Assembly: GCA_031260865.1 (NCBI GenBank) | Contig: JAISKQ010000260.1 | Coordinates: 1-7,334, forward strand | Source of the DNA: Prevotella sp. | GTDB taxonomy: Bacteria; Bacteroidota; Bacteroidia; Bacteroidales; Dysgonomonadaceae | Length of the DNA: 7,334 bases | Direction of reading: 5' to 3' | Shown: piece after piece, positions 1-5,777 of the stretch | How positions within the stretch are numbered: the first letter of the stretch is position 1 | Layout: every line of letters starts with the position of its first letter | Notes under the pieces: generated by a model | Seen by the model: the letters and a program-made list of their open reading frames with translations, nothing else | Database searches by the model: none | Told to the model about the DNA's origin: nothing | Position numbers and translations under genes: made by a program

Positions 1-95
1 AAACTCGCTCCAAACGCTGTTATATCCGAATCGGCGGCTAAGCTCAAACACGTTTTCGTTTTACGCCTTTTTCGCCCTGCGGGTACCCCGTCCAT
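1..95 (-). other. Short minus-strand open frame, possibly part of a multicopy Bacteroidales element
   Basis: From an ATG at 95 (reverse strand) a frame stays open for 31 codons to the left edge. It starts MDGVPAGRKRRK and continues with KTKTCLSLAADSD. The parallel minus-strand frame also stays open from about 59 to the edge (NENVFELSRRF...), and a third frame reads PFTSWTGYPQGEK before stopping. Several open frames together suggest conserved non-coding or repeated DNA rather than one real protein. From memory, similar peptides are annotated as small hypothetical proteins in many Bacteroides-type genomes, but I could not check this. No ribosome binding site or promoter supports translation. 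Confidence 0.3.
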
Positions 96-198
96 GAAGT
101 AAACGGCGTTGGCTGACGCACGACAAGACCTCGATGACGCATTCGTATAATGTAATTGAACCAATAAAAATTTTAACAGGCTCTCAAAACTTTAAAAG

Positions 199-213
199 GT
201 GACAAAAGTAACA
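199..213. repeat. 15-bp direct repeat, copy 1
   Basis: gtgacaaaagtaaca occurs here and, exactly repeated, at 338-352, 139 bases apart start to start. Both copies are preceded by an A-run. On the reverse strand the word can be read as VTFVT or LLLS-like residues, so it may be a repeated coding remnant rather than a binding site. Confidence 0.7.
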
Positions 214-268
214 CTTTTCAGGTAACACCGCTTCGCGTCATTCTTCTTCATTGTCTCGTAACTTGTAA

Positions 269-364
269 CTACTCCATCATTTCAAAGACCTCTTTAATCA
301 TCGCATCGCGCTGCGAATGGTTTATTGTTAAAAAAAAGTGACAAAAGTAACAGTAGTAAGTAGT
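269..364 (-). pseudogene. Possible C-terminal relic of a minus-strand gene
   Basis: Between a stop at 365-367 and a TAG at 269-271 (reverse strand) there are 31 codons. The last part reads HSQRDAMIKEVFEMME and then stops, which has the charged amphipathic look of a genuine protein C-terminus. The part before it (YYCYFCHFF) is low-complexity and includes the 15-bp repeat. My inference is that this is the tail of a decayed mobile-element gene, perhaps of the primase-like (VirE/DUF3987) proteins common in Bacteroidales. That family guess rests on memory of similar tails and is weak. It could equally be chance. Confidence 0.2.
338..352. repeat. 15-bp direct repeat, copy 2
   Basis: Exact second copy of gtgacaaaagtaaca (first at 199-213). 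It lies at the upstream side, in minus-strand terms, of the possible gene remnant at 269-364. The DNA between the two copies is therefore a candidate duplicated or inserted segment. Confidence 0.7.
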
Positions 365-399
365 TTATTAGAGTTCAAGTTTACTGGCTTGATAGAACT

Positions 400-433
400 C
401 TTGTAAACTTGTACACTAGCACGCTTGTACACT
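400..433. repeat. Cluster of three cttgtA-type 10-mers
   Basis: cttgtaaact (400-409), cttgtacact (408-417) and cttgtacact (424-433) follow each other, the last two being exact copies 16 bases apart. A related word, acttgtaact, occurs at 261-270. The palindromic gtac core inside two units could bind a dimer, but the cluster lies about 190 bases before the nearest promoter. A simple repeat left by an insertion is at least as likely. Confidence 0.5.
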
Positions 434-558
434 TATTACTTAAAACTCAAAACTTTCAACTCATATATAAGACAATTTTTTTTTATTTTGATGACAATAT
501 TAATAGTTAAAAATGTCCTCGTGAACTCAAATAATTGAGGCGAATCAAGAAACTCTTT

Positions 559-577
559 AAACAATTCTTAGTTGTTT
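559..577. promoter_or_regulatory. Inverted repeat upstream of the transporter promoter
   Basis: aaacaa (559-564) and ttgttt (572-577) form perfect 6-bp arms around seven bases. The site lies about 20 bases before the proposed -33 element of the transporter promoter, where an activator could bind. It is A/T-rich and short, so chance is a real alternative. Confidence 0.25.
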
Positions 578-598
578 GATGTTGTTAATTCAAAGATC

Positions 599-629
599 TT
601 GTTAAATATCATTGAATTTCTTATCTTTG
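599..629 (+). promoter_or_regulatory. Bacteroidetes-type promoter of the SLC13 transporter
   Basis: A perfect TAnnTTTG (-7 box, tatctttg at 622-629) is preceded, 20 bases upstream, by TTG at 599-601 as the -33 element. This is the layout recognised by the primary sigma factor of Bacteroides. Transcription would begin about 5-8 bases after 629, giving a leader of roughly 30 A-rich bases before the ATG at 668. Confidence 0.6.
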
Positions 630-667
630 GGATACGTGAAAAATTGAAAAGATAAAAAACACACTAT

Positions 668-2524
668 ATGAATTTATTATCATTATTATCGCCTGCTACT
701 ATCACATTAATCATTCTATTTGTCGCGTCATTCTTTTTTATGAGAGGAAAAGCGCGGGCGGATTTGGTCGCTGTGTGCGCGTTGTTGGCGTTGGTCCTTT
801 GCGGCGTACTGACTCCGCACGAAGCTTTAGCCGGATTTTCCAATTCGGTGGTGATAATGATGATCGGCTTGTTTATTGTGGGAGCAGGCATATTCCGCAC
901 AGGACTTGCCAAAATGATAAGCAGCAAAATTTTGCAAACCGCCGGCAATAACGAAAATAAGCTGTTTGTACTGGTAATGCTCGCTACCGCCTTTATCGGC
1001 GCGTTTGTAAGCAATACAGGTACGGTGGCAGTGATGATGCCTATTATAATGAGTATGGCGGCCGGCGCCAATATCAGCTCGCGCCGCTACCTTATGCCAT
1101 TGGCTTTCGCCAGCAGTATGGGGATGTTCACGTTAATCAGCACGCCGCCCAATCTTGTGATTCAAAACGCGTTGATTGATGCCGGATATGAGGCTTTGTC
1201 GTTCTTTTCTTTTGCGCCGATTGGTTTTATCGCTTTAGGGATAGGAATTATTATTCTCTTTTTTCTGAGTAAGAATTTAGTTACCAAAAATGATTCTTCG
1301 TCAGGCGACGCGAAAATAGGCAAGTCTTTAGCAGAACTGGCGCAGGAATATAGGTTGCACCAACAATTGTACAAAATAGAAGTGAGATACGATTCGCCCT
1401 TGTTGAATAAAGCCTTGGACGAATTGAGGATAGCCTCGCGTTATGACGTGAGTATCAGTAAGATTGTTAGTAAAACAGGCAACTCCCGATTCAGAAAAAA
1501 CCTGACGGAAAAATTAGCGGGACCTAAATCGGTCATAAAGAAGGATGATTTTTTGTATTGCTATGGTACAAAAGAGAATATCGAAATATTTGTCTCGGAA
1601 AACAATTTGTATTCCGAACAATTTCAGGAAGAAGAACCTTTTTCTGATTTTCAGGAATCCGGTATCGCGGAGGCGTTTATAATGCCTAATTCAAAACTGA
1701 TAAACCGCACCATTTCGGATATAGGGTTTAGGGAAGAGTATAATGTGAATGTGCTGGGTATTCAGCGGCACAACGAATATAAAATGCAGGACATTAAAAA
1801 CACGAAGCTACATTCCGGCGACGCCTTATTGATACAAGGGACATGGAAAGATTTGGCGAATTTAGATAACCGTCAGGATGATCTTGTTCTAGTCGGTCAA
1901 CCGCTGAAAGAGGCAGCCAAGGTGACATTAGACCAAAAAGCGCCCGTCGCCGCGGGGATAATGATATTGATGGTTGTAGCGATGGTCTTGGAGATAGTGC
2001 CTTCCGTTATCGCTATTATGACAGCTGCCATATTAATGGTTATCACCGGATGTTTGCGCAATGTGGAAGAAGCATACAGCAGTATCAACTGGGAGAGCGT
2101 TGTCCTGATCGGCGCTATGTTGCCGATGTCCACCGCTTTTCAGAACACGGGGGTTGACACGTTGATTTCCGGCGGCTTGATAGATAACTTGGGAAGTATG
2201 GGACCTTATGCTTTGTTGGCGGGTATCTACTTCTGCACATCCCTGCTTACGATGTTTATCAGCAATACAGCCACAGCGGTGCTATTTACGCCCATCGCGT
2301 TGCAAGCGGCTATCAGTATGGGCGTCAGCCCATATTCGTTTCTGTTCGCTGTGGCAGTGGCTGCAAGTATGTGTTTCGCCTCGCCTTTTTCCACGCCGCC
2401 TAACGCCTTGGTTATGACTGCCGGGCGATATACGTTTATGGATTATATAAAAGTGGGCTTGCCACTGCAAATAATAATGGGTATCGTAATGATACTGGCT
2501 CTACCTTTGTTGTTCCCATTTTAA
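668..2524 (+). CDS. SLC13/DASS-family transporter with two TrkA-C (RCK_C) domains
   Basis: A 618-residue inner-membrane protein built from two homologous membrane halves (about residues 5-201 and 425-617) around a soluble cytosolic insert. Each half carries the family's paired signatures: SNT at 115-117 with STPPN at 158-162, and SNT at 532-534 with STPPN at 575-579. In SLC13 (DASS) carriers these form the sodium and substrate sites. The insert holds two RCK_C/TrkA-C domains (about 235-312 and 332-411), regulatory ligand-binding modules also found in E. coli YfbS-type relatives. Such proteins import dicarboxylates, sulfate or other anions, usually with Na+; the substrate cannot be read from the sequence. 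The length is complete for the RCK_C-containing subgroup. It starts at the first ATG after a good promoter and appears monocistronic, with a hairpin following. The family call is firm; the substrate is unknown. Confidence 0.9.
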   Translation: MNLLSLLSPATITLIILFVASFFFMRGKARADLVAVCALLALVLCGVLTPHEALAGFSNSVVIMMIGLFIVGAGIFRTGLAKMISSKILQTAGNNENKLFVLVMLATAFIGAFVSNTGTVAVMMPIIMSMAAGANISSRRYLMPLAFASSMGMFTLISTPPNLVIQNALIDAGYEALSFFSFAPIGFIALGIGIIILFFLSKNLVTKNDSSSGDAKIGKSLAELAQEYRLHQQLYKIEVRYDSPLLNKALDELRIASRYDVSISKIVSKTGNSRFRKNLTEKLAGPKSVIKKDDFLYCYGTKENIEIFVSENNLYSEQFQEEEPFSDFQESGIAEAFIMPNSKLINRTISDIGFREEYNVNVLGIQRHNEYKMQDIKNTKLHSGDALLIQGTWKDLANLDNRQDDLVLVGQPLKEAAKVTLDQKAPVAAGIMILMVVAMVLEIVPSVIAIMTAAILMVITGCLRNVEEAYSSINWESVVLIGAMLPMSTAFQNTGVDTLISGGLIDNLGSMGPYALLAGIYFCTSLLTMFISNTATAVLFTPIALQAAISMGVSPYSFLFAVAVAASMCFASPFSTPPNALVMTAGRYTFMDYIKVGLPLQIIMGIVMILALPLLFPF

Positions 2525-2538
2525 ATAGTAAGCAGCCT

Positions 2539-2593
2539 TTAGCTGATAACTATCCGCTTTCGTCGCTTTGCGCCGCTAATGGATAGAAGCTAA
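2539..2593 (+). terminator. Hairpin after the transporter gene, possible terminator
   Basis: ctatcc (2550-2555) pairs with ggatag (2581-2586), and ttagct (2539-2544) with agctaa (2588-2593), leaving a five-base bulge on one side and one base on the other around a 25-base loop. tagctg (2540-2545) can alternatively pair with cagcta (2601-2606). No T-run follows directly, so it may be a weak terminator, an mRNA-stabilising 3' structure or a repeat remnant. I found no clear TAnnTTTG box in the rest of the gap to 2726. Confidence 0.35.
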
Positions 2594-2725
2594 TTATTAA
2601 CAGCTATCAATCATATTTTTAATATTTATTTAGATAAGACGATGCAACATTGAGCCTTTATAGTTGTCTATTATAATGTAAAGCGATTAAAATCAAAATC
2701 AATTTTAGAATTAAATAATAATGAT

Positions 2726-3487
2726 ATGAGAAGGTACGTAAAACTATTTTCAGTACTGTTTTTTTGCTCTGTTTTGGCATTAGGTTTCACTTCCTGTTCG
2801 GATGACGATGGGTATTCCCTTGATAAATACTGGGAATCTTTGGTGACCGTTAATAAGATAGGAGACAATACTTATGATTTCACTTTAGATAATGGTGAAA
2901 GACTTTGGGTTGCCGCGCCTGTCGGTCTTAGCCTGAACCCTAAATATGACAGGGCTATAATAAATTATACTATCTTGTCGGATAACTTTCAGGGTTATGA
3001 CCATGCCGTTAAACTGAATGGCTATTACGATGTGTTGACAAAGAACTCTATTTATATAGCATCCGATGATAAAGTAAAACAAGACAGTATAGGATACGAT
3101 CCTATCAGAGTTCATGCTATGTGGGAAAGCGGCGGTTATTTGAATATCCATTTCGGAATCAATACAGACGGCACAGTATCGCACATGTTGAATCTGGTAT
3201 CAGCCGACCCGGACAAAGAGATAGGTAAAAATGCCGTGAAGTTGGAATTCAGGCATAATAAGAAAAATGATCCGGAACATTATCCGGCAAATGGTTATGT
3301 CTCTTTCGATCTGACTCCATACAAAGCCGCTGGACCAAGTAAGGTCACGTTTGAAATAACATGGACTGACTTTGACGGCGAAAAGAAGGCTAAGACAATC
3401 GAATATATATTTGACGAGGCCGGATCGCGACCAGCCGGCGTTATCCTTACAAAAAACGAAGATACAACTAACCTGAATATTTATTAA
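2726..3487 (+). CDS. NigD-like lipoprotein, probably surface-exposed
   Basis: A 253-residue protein with a lipoprotein signal peptide: basic start (MRRYVK), hydrophobic core to about residue 20, and lipobox FTSC with the acylated cysteine at 24. The next residues are SDDD, resembling the acidic export signal that sends Bacteroides lipoproteins to the outer face of the outer membrane. The mature part matches the NigD-like family as I know it: an N-terminal region beginning DGYSLDKYW, a small beta domain (about 38-100, with TLDNGERLW and INYTILSD), and a C-terminal beta-sandwich with MWESGGYLNIHFG, LEFRHN and GYVSFDLTPY. The family is named after NigD of the Prevotella nigrescens nigrescin locus. 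Its molecular role is unknown, and no bacteriocin gene is visible nearby. The length is normal. An earlier ATG at 2721 stops after two codons. It is closed by the terminator at 3510-3540, so probably monocistronic. Confidence 0.85.
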   Translation: MRRYVKLFSVLFFCSVLALGFTSCSDDDGYSLDKYWESLVTVNKIGDNTYDFTLDNGERLWVAAPVGLSLNPKYDRAIINYTILSDNFQGYDHAVKLNGYYDVLTKNSIYIASDDKVKQDSIGYDPIRVHAMWESGGYLNIHFGINTDGTVSHMLNLVSADPDKEIGKNAVKLEFRHNKKNDPEHYPANGYVSFDLTPYKAAGPSKVTFEITWTDFDGEKKAKTIEYIFDEAGSRPAGVILTKNEDTTNLNIY

Positions 3488-3509
3488 TATTCTTTTTGAT
3501 TTCCTTTCG

Positions 3510-3540
3510 AAAAAGAGAACTCGGGAGAGCTCTCTTTTTT
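3510..3540 (+). terminator. Strong intrinsic terminator after the NigD-like gene
   Basis: aaaaagaga (3510-3518) pairs with tctcttttt (3531-3539). Inside, ctc (3520-3522) pairs with gag (3527-3529) around a ggga loop, with one A/C mismatch between the two helices. The right arm runs into a six-T tract (3535-3540). The A-rich left arm means it could also work in the opposite direction. It begins 23 bases after the stop codon. Confidence 0.85.
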
Positions 3541-3558
3541 ATTTGTCGCGAACTGTGC

Positions 3559-3589
3559 TTGCGTTTGTCCTTTAAAATCATTAATATTG
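3559..3589 (+). promoter_or_regulatory. Weak candidate promoter for the S41 peptidase gene
   Basis: taatattg (3582-3589) matches TAnnTTTG except for one base, and TTG at 3559-3561 lies 20 bases upstream, the same spacing as in the transporter promoter. A TTTG at 3564-3567 is too close. The leader would be about 55 bases and would include an AAACnGTTT site (3630-3638). It is the best candidate in this gap, but not a strong one. Confidence 0.35.
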
Positions 3590-3629
3590 CACTCCATTGA
3601 CTATCACTCATGTTGGCGGAATAAGTTTT

Positions 3630-3638
3630 AAACAGTTT
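3630..3638. promoter_or_regulatory. AAACnGTTT palindrome 14 bases before the S41 start
   Basis: aaacagttt, within ttttaaacagttt (3626-3638), is identical over 13 bases to 5173-5185 in the terminator of the same gene. AAACnGTTT is palindromic around its centre. It lies in the probable 5' leader, so it could be an operator or could pair with complementary RNA such as 5142-5153. Function is inferred only from position and recurrence. Confidence 0.35.
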
Positions 3639-3651
3639 CTAATATTATCAT

Positions 3652-5130
3652 ATGAAAGTATCCAAAGTTAATTTACGACTTATTTTGGTTTTATTCGTGT
3701 TTTCAGGATTTAACCTGTCAATAATAAGTCAAAACGACATTAAAAAATTGAGCAAAGAACAAATGATTGAAGATTTAGATTCGCTTGAATCTAAAATCAA
3801 TCGTTATTGTTCTTTCGTTCCTTTAATGGAAAAAAGGACGAACACTTCGGTTAAGAGCAAATTTTCATTATTGAAAAATGAGATAAGTGATAGTACAACA
3901 ATATTCGATTTTACGAATTTAGTGCGTAGGGGTCTAAATTTACTTAACGACGGTCATACTGCCATTACAAATAAATCTTCAATAAAATGGTTTGCGGAAT
4001 ACAGTTACCTAAAATCGGTGACTAATGCGTCAATTGGAGATACTTTGTATGCTGATTATTACAACAAGTTAGTTTCTGATAGCGTGGGAAGCATCTGTAA
4101 AAGTGGAATTCGCGCCAAATACATGGATGGGAAATATTATAACGGTCGTGCTTTCAGATATAATGACAGGTTGATAAATGTTGGAGAAGAAATCAAGGGA
4201 ATTGATGGACAGGATATTAATCAATTCATCAATGATAATTATGATCATATGTTTTCCTTGTTATGGGACTCCAATAATAAAATATGGTATTCGGATTTCT
4301 TTATGCTCGCTTTGCCTTTTATGGGAAAATCTTCTTTTGTTTTGACTATAGGAGACGAAAAAATCCCGATTGATTCAAAAGTTACAGTGTCGGATTTAGA
4401 AAAAGAAAAGTTTTCAACTTTTTCCCAACCCAAGGTTGACATAATCAGCGATGATATATTGTATATCTATATGCCGATGATGATGAATGCCCAATGGTAC
4501 ATAAATCAAATCCACGAAAAATACAATAATGATATTAAGAAAATAATTATTGATTTGCGTGGAAATGGGGGCGGGGATGATAGTGTTTGGGCAAGTATAT
4601 TATCGAATCTGATAGATAAACCTTTTGGATATTCTTATCAGGTTGGGATGAATTATAATGAAGAACTAAAGAAATCTATTTCATCTTTCGGCGAAGTGGT
4701 TGTAAATGACCCTATCATGGAAGTAATCAGAGACAGGGTAATACAACCTGACGATAAAAGTCTAAAATACGCCGGAAAAATTTATGTATTACAGGATAAA
4801 TACACTTTCTCGGCGGCTTCCGCGTTTGTTTCCGCGGCATTGCAAGACTCCGATCGTTTTAAAGTCATAGGAGAAAAATCATCGGTAATTTCAGGTTACA
4901 CTTTTCCTCCATTAGTCTTTAAGTTGGACAACTCCGGGCTTATTTTTAAGTTGGCGTTTTCAATGGATTTAACCGGAGGGATAAATAATCAATATATGGA
5001 TAAGGTGGATGTTGAAATAAATGATAATATCAATGAATACTTTGACAAAATATATAAGTATGATTGTCATAGTAAAGATTATTTAGAAAACAACGATAAA
5101 TTAATTAAATATATTGTCGAACAATTTTAG
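3652..5130 (+). CDS. Secreted S41-family (tricorn/CTPase-like) serine peptidase homologue
   Basis: A 492-residue protein with a signal peptide (hydrophobic 8-25, likely cut near IIS/QND at 26-27) and no lipobox, so probably periplasmic or exported. The N-terminal helical region ends in the S41-typical NDGHTAI (99-105). A PDZ-like segment (about 170-240, GEEIKGIDGQDI) follows, then the peptidase core: KKIIIDLRGNGGGDD (296-310) and KIYVLQDKYTFSAASAF (376-392), with serine 387 in FSAA as the expected nucleophile. H102 and E408 (IGEKS) fit a tricorn-like His/Ser/Glu arrangement, with no obvious CTPase lysine at the usual place; that assignment is my inference. Substrate is unknown. Length suits the short secreted S41 proteins of Bacteroidota. 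The gene is visibly more A/T-rich, with more Asn and Lys, than purA downstream. It stands alone between two terminators. Confidence 0.8.
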   Translation: MKVSKVNLRLILVLFVFSGFNLSIISQNDIKKLSKEQMIEDLDSLESKINRYCSFVPLMEKRTNTSVKSKFSLLKNEISDSTTIFDFTNLVRRGLNLLNDGHTAITNKSSIKWFAEYSYLKSVTNASIGDTLYADYYNKLVSDSVGSICKSGIRAKYMDGKYYNGRAFRYNDRLINVGEEIKGIDGQDINQFINDNYDHMFSLLWDSNNKIWYSDFFMLALPFMGKSSFVLTIGDEKIPIDSKVTVSDLEKEKFSTFSQPKVDIISDDILYIYMPMMMNAQWYINQIHEKYNNDIKKIIIDLRGNGGGDDSVWASILSNLIDKPFGYSYQVGMNYNEELKKSISSFGEVVVNDPIMEVIRDRVIQPDDKSLKYAGKIYVLQDKYTFSAASAFVSAALQDSDRFKVIGEKSSVISGYTFPPLVFKLDNSGLIFKLAFSMDLTGGINNQYMDKVDVEINDNINEYFDKIYKYDCHSKDYLENNDKLIKYIVEQF

Positions 5131-5150
5131 AAACCGTTTTGAAACTGTTT
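5131..5150. repeat. Two adjacent AAACnGTTT sites after the S41 stop
   Basis: aaaccgttt (5131-5139) and aaactgttt (5142-5150) lie 11 bases apart, about one helical turn, starting on the base after the stop codon. The second forms the left arm of the terminator hairpin; the first is not needed for it. Together with 3630-3638 and 5177-5185 there are four copies around this one gene. Confidence 0.5.
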
Positions 5151-5195
5151 AAATTTTAATCAATGGATAAATTTTTAAACAGTTTTTGTTTTTTT
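5142..5195 (+). terminator. Intrinsic terminator after the S41 peptidase gene
   Basis: A perfect 12-bp inverted repeat, aaactgtttaaa (5142-5153) and tttaaacagttt (5174-5185), encloses a 20-base loop and is followed by a T-rich tract interrupted by one G (5183-5195). It starts 12 bases after the stop. The stem is A/T-rich, but its length and U-tract make it a convincing terminator that separates the S41 gene from the fur-like/purA operon. Confidence 0.75.
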
Positions 5196-5220
5196 CTACT
5201 TTATGCTGCCGTTTATTCTC

Positions 5221-5238
5221 CAAAAAGATGTATTTTTG
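5221..5238 (+). promoter_or_regulatory. fur-like gene -7 promoter box inside an inverted repeat (candidate autoregulatory operator)
   Basis: tatttttg (5231-5238) is a perfect TAnnTTTG box, placing the transcription start about 15 bases before the ATG at 5259. No good -33 TTTG is visible; gttta at 5211-5215 is the nearest. The box is the right part of an inverted repeat, caaaaa (5221-5226) and tttttg (5233-5238), separated by gatgta. A repressor bound here would cover the promoter, and Fur-family regulators often control their own gene. It does not match the classical Fur or PerR box, so the operator role is inferred. Confidence 0.5.
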
Positions 5239-5258
5239 CTCATATCAGTTTTTTATAA

Positions 5259-5777
5259 ATGGATAACATTAAACTAAGGGAACAAGTTAAAAACGAATTT
5301 ACAGATTATCTGAATTTGCATAAGCATCGTAAGACGCCGGAACGATACGCTATCCTGGATCATATATATTCTTCAAAAGGGCATTTTGAAATGGATTCAC
5401 TTTACAATGCCATGAAAGAATCCAGTTTCAGGGTAAGTCGCGCCACGCTCTACAACACGATAGAATTGTTGCTGGATTGCGGATTGGTGGTAAAACATCA
5501 GTTTGGCGCTAATGTATCGCAATATGAACGCGCTTACGGCAACGAAAACCATGACCACCTTATCTGCCTCAATTGTGGCGAAGTAAAGGAATATAAGAAT
5601 GGGAACCTGTTCACCCCGGCGCAACAGAAAAAGCTGCAACGCTTCAAGATAAGCTATTACAGCATGTATATCTATGGTATCTGCAATAAGTGTATGCGCG
5701 TCAAAAAGGCGGATGAAAAGAAAAATAAAGTGATAGTAACAGAAATTAAAAATACCCGTATTAATAAGAAAAAATGA
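5259..5777 (+). CDS. Fur/PerR-family metal-dependent transcriptional regulator
   Basis: A 172-residue regulator of the Fur superfamily. It has an N-terminal winged helix (about 20-85; RKTPERYAILDHI, then recognition-helix sequence RVSRATLYNTIELL at 58-71) and a C-terminal dimerisation and metal domain. Two CxxC pairs, C103/C106 (LICLNCGEV) and C142/C145 (ICNKC), form the structural zinc site. The likely sensing site is H42, E90, H98, H100 and E111, by alignment with B. subtilis PerR H37, D85, H91, H93 and D104. The glutamates at the two acidic positions argue against simple PerR-type peroxide sensing, but I cannot tell iron, zinc or peroxide response apart. The tail after 150 is Lys-rich and longer than usual. 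Its stop overlaps purA by four bases (ATGA), implying translational coupling. Expected role: DNA-binding repressor of metal or oxidative-stress genes. Confidence 0.88.
   Translation: MDNIKLREQVKNEFTDYLNLHKHRKTPERYAILDHIYSSKGHFEMDSLYNAMKESSFRVSRATLYNTIELLLDCGLVVKHQFGANVSQYERAYGNENHDHLICLNCGEVKEYKNGNLFTPAQQKKLQRFKISYYSMYIYGICNKCMRVKKADEKKNKVIVTEIKNTRINKKK

Larger units (their letters stand above)
1..667. other. Gene-free region with repeats and probable mobile-element debris
   Basis: No intact protein gene is supported here. The first 150 bases are visibly GC-richer and rich in CG dinucleotides, while the remainder is A/T-rich, so the stretch looks composite. It holds a short minus-strand open frame at the left edge, a 15-bp direct repeat (199-213 and 338-352), a possible minus-strand gene remnant (269-364), a cluster of cttgtA-type repeats (400-433), inverted repeats at 526-539 (ctcaa/ttgag) and 559-577, and the promoter of the downstream transporter. 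I see no tRNA-like cloverleaf, transposase fragment or CRISPR. The mixture is what decayed insertions between core genes look like, but that origin is inferred. Confidence 0.6.

Noticed and set aside
400..433. Possible CRISPR-like repeats
   Set aside because: The units are only 10 bases, overlap or are separated by six bases, and have no spacers of uniform length.
526..539. ctcaa/ttgag inverted repeat
   Set aside because: The arms are only 5 bp and not linked to any other signal. It is noted in the gene-free region entry but not given a function.
664..1071. Minus-strand open frame opposite the transporter start
   Set aside because: It overlaps the transporter's first membrane helices and promoter end. 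The hydrophobic composition mirrors the opposite strand, and there is no independent start signal.
2208..2417. Plus-strand frame of 69 codons inside the transporter gene
   Set aside because: It is in an alternative frame within a highly conserved SNT/TPPN region, with Cys- and Arg-rich low-quality sequence.
2673..2678. tataat resembling an E. coli -10 box before the NigD-like gene
   Set aside because: Bacteroidota primary promoters use TAnnTTTG rather than TATAAT. No matching upstream element is present, and such words are expected in A/T-rich gaps.
2688..2707. taaaat/attttA inverted repeat just before the NigD-like gene
   Set aside because: The arms are short and purely A/T in an A/T-rich leader, so chance explains it.
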